From Acidobacteriota bacterium (GTDB taxonomy: Bacteria > Acidobacteriota > Thermoanaerobaculia > Gp7-AA8), in assembly GCA_003222375.1 (NCBI GenBank), contig QHVX01000337.1, forward strand, positions 1 through 5,753: a DNA stretch of 5,753 nucleotides, in the 5' to 3' direction. This document shows, in pieces, positions 1 to 5,348 of this stretch. A model generated the notes under the pieces. The model was given only the letters and a program-made list of their open reading frames with translations, had not been told where the DNA came from and did not search any database. Both the position numbers and the translations under genes were made by a program. The stretch's first letter is position 1. Each line of letters starts with the position of its first letter.

Positions 1-1222
1 CAGAAGATCCGGCCGGCACCACGTCAGCCGGCGGACCATTCCACGAGATCCGCACCGGAACGCGCTGTACGACTTTCACGAAATTTCCTGACGCGTTGTC
101 CGGAGGGAGCACCGAAAACGTTGCTCCGGTTCCGCCTGAAAGACTTTCGACGCGCCCTTCAAATTTTTTTCCACCTAACGCGTCGACTTTGATCGACGCG
201 CGCTGACCGGGACGCATCACCTTGAGTTGCGTCTCCTTGAAATTCGCGATGACGTAGGTCTTGCGCGGCACGATCTGCACGATCGGCTGACCGACGCTCA
301 CATACGATCCGGGATGGACGGAAAGTCTCGACGCGACTCCGTCCGCCGGCGCCGCGATCTTCGTGTACGACAGATTGAGTTGCGCCGCCTGCAGCATTGC
401 CTGCGCCGTCTGCACTCGCGCGTGCGCCAATCGCGATTGGGCCTCCGCGCCTGCGACTTGCGCGGCGACCGGTGTGCTCTGCACGAACCTTCCCTGCGCC
501 TGCTTGATGTTTGCCTGAGCCGCCTGCTGCTGATTTTCAGATTGACGGAGTCGCGCGCGCGCTTGCGCGAGATCGGCCTGCGCGGTCTCGTTCGCCGCGC
601 GGGCAGCGTCGACTTGGGCCCGTGAGATGTCGCCTTTGCCGCCCAACTCCTGCGCCCGCCCGAAATCGAGTCGCGCCTTCTCGGCGTTCGCTTCGGCGCG
701 CGAAACCGCGGCATGCGCCTCCGTCACCGCGGCGGCGGACGTGTCGGCCGCTTCGCGCGTGCTCTGCACCGCCGCCTGCGCGGCAGTGAATCCTCCCTGC
801 GCCGAGGCGCGGGCGACGGCCACGCGGGCATCGGCATCGGCAGCTTGCGCCTGCGCCGTCTCGAGGTCTCCCTGCGCCTGCGCGAGCTTCACTTGCGCAT
901 CAGAAGGGTCGATCTCGGCAATCAGATCGCCGAGATGGACCATCTGGTTCTCGGTAATGTGAACCGCAACGACCTGACCGGCAACGCGCGACGCGACCGG
1001 AACGACATCTGCCGCCACCTGCGCATCATCGGTCACCTCTTTTCCCGACGTCATCAGCGTGTAGATCGCGTATCCGATCAACAGGACTGCGACCGCGATC
1101 GCGATGATGAAGTAGATCCGCCTGGCCCGGCTTTCTTCGATGACCGGCTCGTGCTCCGCGATCTCGGGCAGCGGCGCGACCGGACTCGGCGAAGGTGATG
1201 CTGTTTGTTCGCGTTGCGTCAT
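1..1222 (-). CDS. EmrA/HlyD-family membrane fusion (periplasmic adaptor) protein, 3' end beyond window
   Basis: Periplasmic adaptor that links an inner-membrane exporter to a TolC channel. I translated 407 codons by hand from ATG 1222 to base 2 with no stop; the C-terminus lies outside the window. Order of parts: acidic/proline-rich cytoplasmic tail (residues 1-35); one transmembrane helix (about 36-57); first half of the lipoyl-like domain starting TDDAQVAADVVPVASRVAG (about 64-105); a long Ala/Gln-rich alpha-helical hairpin (about 106-285) with its turn near GGKGDIS (194-200); second lipoyl half with IAAPADGVASRLSVHPGSYV (289-308); then the beta-barrel region with NFKETQ (327-332) and the EmrA-typical FSVLPPDNASGNFVKVVQRV (369-388). 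The start follows the exporter stop directly (TGAATG), with GGAG at 1232-1229 and 6 nt of spacing. The partners are the upstream exporter and TolC genes. The family is certain; the substrate is unknown. Confidence 0.95.
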   Translation of the reverse strand, partial: MTQREQTASPSPSPVAPLPEIAEHEPVIEESRARRIYFIIAIAVAVLLIGYAIYTLMTSGKEVTDDAQVAADVVPVASRVAGQVVAVHITENQMVHLGDLIAEIDPSDAQVKLAQAQGDLETAQAQAADADARVAVARASAQGGFTAAQAAVQSTREAADTSAAAVTEAHAAVSRAEANAEKARLDFGRAQELGGKGDISRAQVDAARAANETAQADLAQARARLRQSENQQQAAQANIKQAQGRFVQSTPVAAQVAGAEAQSRLAHARVQTAQAMLQAAQLNLSYTKIAAPADGVASRLSVHPGSYVSVGQPIVQIVPRKTYVIANFKETQLKVMRPGQRASIKVDALGGKKFEGRVESLSGGTGATFSVLPPDNASGNFVKVVQRVPVRISWNGPPADVVPAGSS

Positions 1223-2836
1223 TCACATCTCCACGTGGACTTCCGCTTTCTCCGCCCCCTTCGGCATCCGCAGGAAAAACACCAGCGGCAGCACGCAGAG
1301 AAATGCAATTCCGCAAATCATAAAGAGCCGTTCAAAAGCCAGCACCATCGCCTGCTGCCGGATTTGAAAGTCGAGCAGTTGTGCCGCCGTGGTTTGCGCG
1401 GCAGCGCTGGGAATCCCTCGCCCGCTCAGCATCCGCTGTGTCATCGCCATCCGCATTGCGACCGCCGGGCGGCTCATCGTGACGTTTGCGAGCATTGCGC
1501 CACGCGCGCGCGTTGCGGAGCGCGTCATCAGCGTCGCCATCAGCGCCAGACCCATCGAGCCTCCGACCTGACGCAGCAGCGAGTTGAGTCCGGTGGCATC
1601 CGACAGCCGATGCCGCGGAATCGAGCTGAGTGAAATCGTCGTCAGCGGAATGAAGAGACAACTGAACGCCACACCCTGAATGATCAGAACGTTCACGACG
1701 CCGCGCGACGAAGTCGCGAGCGTGTAATGGCCCATCAGCCACGCGGTATACGCGAAGAGCAGTATCCCGAACGCGACCGTGGCGCGAGGCGAAACTTTGT
1801 TGTAAAGGCGTCCCACGATCGGCATGACGACGATCATCGTGAGCGAGCGTGGCATCAACGCGATTCCGGACTGCGTCGCGGAAAATCCGAGGAGCGTTTG
1901 CATGAAAAGAGGGAGAAGGAATGTCACCGACATCAGCATCGCGAACATCACTGCGCCGATGATGGTCCCCGACGAGAAAACCGGATCCTTGAAAAGCGAA
2001 ATGTCGACCGCCGGAACGCGCGCGCTCAGCTCGCGCACGATCAGCAGCGCCAGCGAGATGAAGGCGAACAGCGTGATGAGTTTGATTTCACCCGACTCGA
2101 ACCAGTCGTTCCGATTTCCTTCTTCCAGCACGTACTGCAGCGATCCGAGACCTGCGATCAAAAGGCCGATGCCCCACCAATCCATGTTCTTGCGCTGCCG
2201 CTCCGCCATCTTCTGCATCGAAGCGCGTATGTCGGCCGGCTCGTGCACGAAGCGCGTCACCATCAGAAGCGAAATGATGCACACCGGAATGTTGATGTAG
2301 AAGATCCATGGCCAACTGTAGTTGTCGACGATGTAGCCGCCCAGCGTCGGACCAAAAGCGGGGCCGAGGACGACGGCCATTCCGAAGACGGCCATCGCCA
2401 TGCCCTGCTCCTGCGGCGGAAATGTCTGGCGGAGAATTGCCTGCTCGGTCGGCTGCAGCGCTCCGGCACCAATGCCTTGAATGATTCGAAAGACCACCAG
2501 CAGCGGAAGGGTGTGCGCCATGCCGCACAGCGCCGAGCCGACGCCGAACAAGACGAGGCAAAACAGGTACACACGTTTTTGTCCGAAAAGCCGCGCGAGA
2601 AATCCCGTCAGCGGCATGACCATGACGGTAGCGATCACGAATCCGGTCGTGACCCAGGTGATCTGCTCGATCGTCACGCCGAGGGAACCCATGAGATGCG
2701 GAACGGCGACGTTGACGATCGACGCGTCGATCGCACCCATCAGCGTTCCGAACGTGATCGAAACCGTCACCAACCATTTATTGACGGGAGGGCGCTCGGC
2801 GTGAACGCCAGGAAGCGTCATCGTTCCGGCGGTCAT
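1223..2836 (-). CDS. DHA2 (EmrB/QacA) family MFS drug/metabolite exporter, 14 TM
   Basis: Inner-membrane proton antiporter of 537 residues, the usual length for the 14-helix DHA2 group. Visible family marks: IDASIVNVAVP in TM1 (residues 36-46, with the membrane acid D37); a motif A-like loop GFLARLFGQKR (78-88); motif B RIIQGIGAGALQPT (117-130); antiporter motif C LGPAFGPTLGGY (157-168); NYSWPWIFYINIP (172-184), typical of EmrB; and RQVGGSMGLAL (422-432) in a late helix. A cytoplasmic linker (about 198-220) separates the two halves. The ATG at 2836 overlaps the TolC stop as ATGA, with AGGGG five nt upstream. A second Met at residue 6 is less well placed. The exporter precedes its adaptor gene, the reverse of E. 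coli emrAB. Substrate range cannot be inferred; it may be the product of the upstream enzymes. Confidence 0.97.
   Translation of the reverse strand: MTAGTMTLPGVHAERPPVNKWLVTVSITFGTLMGAIDASIVNVAVPHLMGSLGVTIEQITWVTTGFVIATVMVMPLTGFLARLFGQKRVYLFCLVLFGVGSALCGMAHTLPLLVVFRIIQGIGAGALQPTEQAILRQTFPPQEQGMAMAVFGMAVVLGPAFGPTLGGYIVDNYSWPWIFYINIPVCIISLLMVTRFVHEPADIRASMQKMAERQRKNMDWWGIGLLIAGLGSLQYVLEEGNRNDWFESGEIKLITLFAFISLALLIVRELSARVPAVDISLFKDPVFSSGTIIGAVMFAMLMSVTFLLPLFMQTLLGFSATQSGIALMPRSLTMIVVMPIVGRLYNKVSPRATVAFGILLFAYTAWLMGHYTLATSSRGVVNVLIIQGVAFSCLFIPLTTISLSSIPRHRLSDATGLNSLLRQVGGSMGLALMATLMTRSATRARGAMLANVTMSRPAVAMRMAMTQRMLSGRGIPSAAAQTTAAQLLDFQIRQQAMVLAFERLFMICGIAFLCVLPLVFFLRMPKGAEKAEVHVEM
1229..1232 (-). 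promoter_or_regulatory. Shine-Dalgarno of the membrane fusion protein gene
   Basis: GGAG lies 6 nt before the ATG at 1222, inside the last codons of the exporter gene. The stop and start codons abut (TGAATG), which favours translational coupling of exporter and adaptor. Confidence 0.7.
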
Positions 2837-4164
2837 GGCCTCCCCTCACCCGCCGCTTCGCGGCACCCTCTCCCCGCGTCGCGGGGCGAGGGATCTCCTT
2901 CCCCGCCTGCGGTGAGAAGGTGGTCCCCGCGGAGCGGGAGGTAGCTGTCCTGGGCCCGATCGACTTCCACCGGCGTTCCGTACCCTGCCGCTCGCCGATC
3001 TTGCGCGACGGTCAACGCTTCTTCGGCGACGCGCGCATTTTCAGTCGCCACGGCAACGCGCGCGTTGGCATTTTCGAGACTCAAGACCGCGCGGCGAACA
3101 TCCTGCTCGACGTCGCGCTCGCGCTGCGTGCGCTCGATCTCACGATCGTGCAGATCGGCGCGGGCGCGCGCGACCGCGGCATTGATGTCGGCGTGGAAAA
3201 GCGGCATTCCCAACGTCGCTGCGACGCGACGCGTCCACAGCAGATCGTTGGTGTGATTGCCGCTGTAATCTCCTTCAAAGTCGAATGCGACGCTCGGCAT
3301 GCGTCGCGCTCGCGCGGCCGAGACTCCAAGCGACGCTTCTTTTTCGCGCGCGACGACTTCCTTGAGCTCCGGCCGCTGCTGCTGCGCCGCTCGGAGCGCG
3401 CTGTCGACGGGCAGGACGGGCGGCGCGGCGGGCAGCGGATCGACGAGCACCACATCGGACGATTCATCGGCGCCGATCGCGTTCAGCAGCGCAAGCAGCG
3501 CTGTGCGTTGATCGTTCTGTGCGATGAGGACCGCCTGCTTCGCGCGATCGAGCTGCACTGTCGCCTGTGCAACGTCGAGCCGCGTTCCGGTACCGGCCGT
3601 GAATTCATCCTGCGCGACTTTCAGCAGCCGCTCGAACAAAGCGACGTCGGCCTGGCGCGAGGCGATCTGTGTCGACGCGCGCTGCGCGAGAACGTACAGT
3701 CTCGCGACGGCAGTCGCAACGTCATTCTCCGCGCGCTGCAGCGCATATCGACTCGCGGTCTCGCCCTGGCTCAACGCCTGGTAATGCCGGATCGCAGCGA
3801 GGTTGAAGAGCTGCACCGCGGCCGCGACTTGCGCATCGGTGACGTTGAATGGGCCGACGACCGGCGGTTGTCCCGGAATCGTGAATCCGAATGTTTGCAG
3901 ATTGATCGATTGGCTGTAACGCGAGACCCGCGCATCGGCCTGCGGGAAAAGCGCCTGGAGCGCTTCCGTCCGCGCGATACGGGCCCGCTCTTCGGTAGAA
4001 CGCGCGAGCTGCGCCTGCGAGCCTTCGCGCAACGCCCGTTGCACCGCGTCGGCGACCGACAGCCGCAACGGCTGAGCGGCGACTTGAAGGCTGAAGGCAG
4101 AAAGCAGGACGGGAAGGCAGAAGGCAGAAGGCAGAAGGCAGAAGTCCGGTGCGAAGAATGTCAT
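2833..4164 (-). CDS. TolC-family outer-membrane efflux channel with repeat-derived signal peptide and C-terminus
   Basis: Outer-membrane/periplasmic channel of the tripartite pump (OEP fold, two homologous halves), 443 residues. Residues 1-30 form a signal-peptide-like segment with likely cleavage after VAA (28-30), leaving QPLRLSVADAVQRALREGS, the usual TolC-family beginning. The first half (about 35-235) includes GTGTRLDVAQATVQLDRAK; the second (about 250-407) includes RPELKEVVAREKEA, MPLFHADINAAVARARADL and GYGTPVEVDRAQDSY. Residues 408-443 are encoded by the REP-like repeat and do not resemble the family, which normally continues as a helix for roughly 30 more residues. The start is uncertain: ATG 4164 is preceded in frame by TTG 4170 and TTG 4167. 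GAGGAA at 4186-4181 is 16 nt from the ATG but 10 nt from TTG 4170. The n-region of the ATG version has no basic residue and carries an Asp, which is atypical. The gene starts inside the kynureninase-like reading frame and its stop overlaps the exporter start (ATGA). Confidence 0.88.
   Translation of the reverse strand: MTFFAPDFCLLPSAFCLPVLLSAFSLQVAAQPLRLSVADAVQRALREGSQAQLARSTEERARIARTEALQALFPQADARVSRYSQSINLQTFGFTIPGQPPVVGPFNVTDAQVAAAVQLFNLAAIRHYQALSQGETASRYALQRAENDVATAVARLYVLAQRASTQIASRQADVALFERLLKVAQDEFTAGTGTRLDVAQATVQLDRAKQAVLIAQNDQRTALLALLNAIGADESSDVVLVDPLPAAPPVLPVDSALRAAQQQRPELKEVVAREKEASLGVSAARARRMPSVAFDFEGDYSGNHTNDLLWTRRVAATLGMPLFHADINAAVARARADLHDREIERTQRERDVEQDVRRAVLSLENANARVAVATENARVAEEALTVAQDRRAAGYGTPVEVDRAQDSYLPLRGDHLLTAGGEGDPSPRDAGRGCREAAGEGRP
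2837..2943. repeat. REP-like hairpin-rich interspersed element overlapping the TolC 3' end
   Basis: About 105 bp of C/G-rich sequence with several short perfect inverted repeats: GCCGC-TTC-GCGGC (2852-2864), CCCCGCG-T-CGCGGGG (2872-2886) and CCCGC-GGA-GCGGG (2926-2938), separated by ACCCTCTC and CTCACC stretches. This is the look of the non-coding palindromic repeats scattered between genes in many GC-rich bacteria. Only one copy is in the window, so dispersal is inferred from its appearance. It lies wholly within the TolC reading frame, encoding its last 36 residues, and carries the exporter ribosome-binding site. Its stems could slow or partly stop transcription, but there is no T-run of an intrinsic terminator. 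Confidence 0.75.
2839..2847 (-). promoter_or_regulatory. Repeat-derived Shine-Dalgarno of the exporter gene
   Basis: Read on the minus strand this is GAGGGGAGG, with AGGGG ending 5 nt before ATG 2836. It is the end of the hairpin-rich repeat at 2837-2943, so the repeat itself provides the ribosome-binding site. Confidence 0.65.
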
Positions 4165-5314
4165 CAACAACGGAAAATGCTTCCTCGATCTCTTCGTCAG
4201 TGGTGTAAAAGTGCGGCGAAAAGCGAACGCCCGACGCGGGGCGGAAGTCGCATACGATGTCTTCCGCGTTGAGCTCTTTCGAGACTTCAAGGCCGTGTGG
4301 AATTCGCATCGACACCGATCCGCCGCGGCGCTCGGCCTCGCGCGGCGTGCGCAACTCGAATCCGCGTGCGTCGGCGAGATCGATGATTTTCTGAGTTTGT
4401 CGCAAGGACTTTTCGCGGATCGCCAGGATGTCGGCTTCCGCGATGATCCTGGGACCTTCGCGGGCCGCGTACAGCGCCGGAATCGGAGGCGTGCCGAGGG
4501 CGAAGCGCAGCGCGTCGTCGCGAAAGCGCATCGGCGGCGCTTCGAAGCCGAATGGATTCGCGTGCGCCATCCATCCTGTGAAACTCGGCTCGAGTTTCGG
4601 TCGCAGCGCAGGATCGACATACAAGAACGATCCGCCCGGCCCGCCGCATAGCCATTTGAGCACGCCGCCAACTGCGATCGGCGCGTCCCATTCGCGAACT
4701 TTCACCGGGACGATGCCCGCCGACTGGAAGACGTCGAGCACCAGCGTCGCTCCGACTTCGCGGCAGCGTTGCGCGATCGCCTCGACATCGATCATGAACG
4801 ACGATTCGAAGAGCACGTGTCCGATCGGCACGATCTGCGTGCGCTCGTCGATCGCGGACAGAAGCCGGTCGAGATCGAACCCGAGTCCGGAGGCGTCGTG
4901 CGGGATGTTGACGATCTCTGCGCCGAGCCGCCGCGCCAGCCGATCGTAGATGTAGCGAACGGAGGGAAACTCGCCTTCGACGATCACGACGCGATTTCGC
5001 GGCGCCTGGTATTCGAACGACGACAGCACCACCGCCTCGGCCGTCGTGACATTCGGGAGCATGACCACCGACCCGCGCGGTGCGCCGATGAGCGGCGCAA
5101 TGATGTCGCCGATCTCGATCGACATCATCCACCACTTGTCCCCCCACGCCCGCACGCCCCGCGATGCCCACAGATCGGCGTACTCATTGAGTGCCTCGCG
5201 CGTGGCCTCCGGCATCGCGCCTAACGAGTGCGAGACGAGATACTTGGTGCGCTTCAGGATCGGAAAGCGATTGCGGTAGCGGAGCAGCGCGTCAGTTTGA
5301 ATGTCGACGCTCAC
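3722..5314 (-). CDS. Kynureninase-like PLP-dependent enzyme (aminotransferase class V fold) with out-of-frame C-terminal extension
   Basis: Fold-type I PLP enzyme closest in pattern to kynureninase, which cleaves kynurenine to anthranilate and alanine; the actual substrate is unproven. The conserved core is residues 1-390. It shows a kynureninase-like opening (YLVSHSLGAMPEA, 25-37; WASRGVRAWGDKWW, 49-62), the cofactor-site loop MLPNVTTAEAV (85-95), LVLDVFQSAGIVPV (191-204, with D194 expected to contact the PLP ring), GGVLKWLCGGPGGSFLYV (216-233, K220 the likely Schiff-base lysine), GWMAHANPFGF (247-257), LGTPPIPALYAA (273-284) and the C-terminal VRFSPHFYTTDEEI (363-376). Residue 390 ends exactly at the edge of the heptamer array (codon 4147-4145). 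No stop follows, and 140 further residues are tolC DNA read in another frame until TGA 3724-3722. The native product was probably about 390 residues. The GTG start lies in the upstream heptamer array, with AGAAGG at 5325-5320 five nt before it. Confidence 0.85.
   Translation of the reverse strand: MSVDIQTDALLRYRNRFPILKRTKYLVSHSLGAMPEATREALNEYADLWASRGVRAWGDKWWMMSIEIGDIIAPLIGAPRGSVVMLPNVTTAEAVVLSSFEYQAPRNRVVIVEGEFPSVRYIYDRLARRLGAEIVNIPHDASGLGFDLDRLLSAIDERTQIVPIGHVLFESSFMIDVEAIAQRCREVGATLVLDVFQSAGIVPVKVREWDAPIAVGGVLKWLCGGPGGSFLYVDPALRPKLEPSFTGWMAHANPFGFEAPPMRFRDDALRFALGTPPIPALYAAREGPRIIAEADILAIREKSLRQTQKIIDLADARGFELRTPREAERRGGSVSMRIPHGLEVSKELNAEDIVCDFRPASGVRFSPHFYTTDEEIEEAFSVVDDILRTGLLPSAFCLLPSRPAFCLQPSSRRSAVAAVGRRRGATGVARRLAGAARAFYRRAGPYRADGSAPGAFPAGRCAGLALQPIDQSANIRIHDSGTTAGRRPIQRHRCASRGRGAALQPRCDPALPGVEPGRDRESICAAARGE
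4086..4144. repeat. Heptamer tandem array (GAAGGCA)n
   Basis: Four exact GAAGGCA units (4113-4140) plus GAAG (4141-4144), preceded by degenerate units GAAGGCT (4086-4092), GAAGGCA (4093-4099), GAAAGCA (4100-4106) and a 6-bp broken unit (4107-4112). On the minus strand it encodes residues 8-26 of the TolC precursor in one frame and the first residues beyond the kynureninase-like core in another. The same unit recurs in the opposite orientation at 5314-5341. It resembles the heptanucleotide tandem repeats (STRR type) described in some bacterial genomes; no copy outside the window can be seen. Confidence 0.93.
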
Positions 5315-5341
5315 TTCTGCCTTCTGCTTTCTGCCTTCTGA
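5314..5341. repeat. Heptamer tandem array (CTTCTGC)n, opposite orientation to 4086-4144
   Basis: Four units: CTTCTGC (5314-5320), CTTCTGC (5321-5327), TTTCTGC (5328-5334), CTTCTGA (5335-5341). CTTCTGC is a rotation of TGCCTTC, the reverse complement of GAAGGCA, so this is the same unit inverted. It fills nearly all of the 34-nt gap between the oxygenase stop and the kynureninase-like start. Confidence 0.88.
5320..5325 (-). promoter_or_regulatory. Repeat-derived Shine-Dalgarno of the kynureninase-like gene
   Basis: AGAAGG on the minus strand, 5 nt before GTG 5314. Both the motif and the G of the start codon are part of the heptamer array, so the repeat seems to form the translation start. No better start/ribosome-site pair is visible nearby: the GAGGAAGAG at 5350-5342 is 27 nt from the GTG. 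Confidence 0.5.
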
Positions 5342-5348
5342 CTCTTCC

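Noticed and set aside
227..1198. Several plus-strand frames of 90-160 residues opposite the adaptor gene
   Set aside because: They are antisense shadows of the Ala/Gln-rich coiled-coil codons, which give Arg/Leu-rich nonsense.
2852..2938. Hairpins as an intrinsic terminator between tolC and the exporter
   Set aside because: The stems are short, no U-run follows any of them, and the ATGA overlap argues for continuous expression. A mild attenuating effect remains possible.
1727..2944. 405-residue open frame on the plus strand
   Set aside because: Antisense to the exporter gene. Its translation is Arg/His/Asp-rich with no domain pattern, while the minus strand encodes a clear 14-helix transporter. 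Long antisense frames are expected in GC-rich coding DNA.
4086..4144. Repeat array as a CRISPR
   Set aside because: Units of 7 bp in direct tandem with no spacers do not match a CRISPR array.
2920..4272. 450-residue open frame on the plus strand
   Set aside because: Antisense to tolC and the end of the kynureninase-like gene. It is Arg-rich, has no recognisable motif, and reads straight through both repeats.
4165..4671. Upstream extension of the TolC frame to ATG 4671
   Set aside because: These 169 codons are an out-of-frame reading of the kynureninase-like core and show low-complexity Arg/Ser composition. The recognisable TolC sequence begins only after the signal-like segment.
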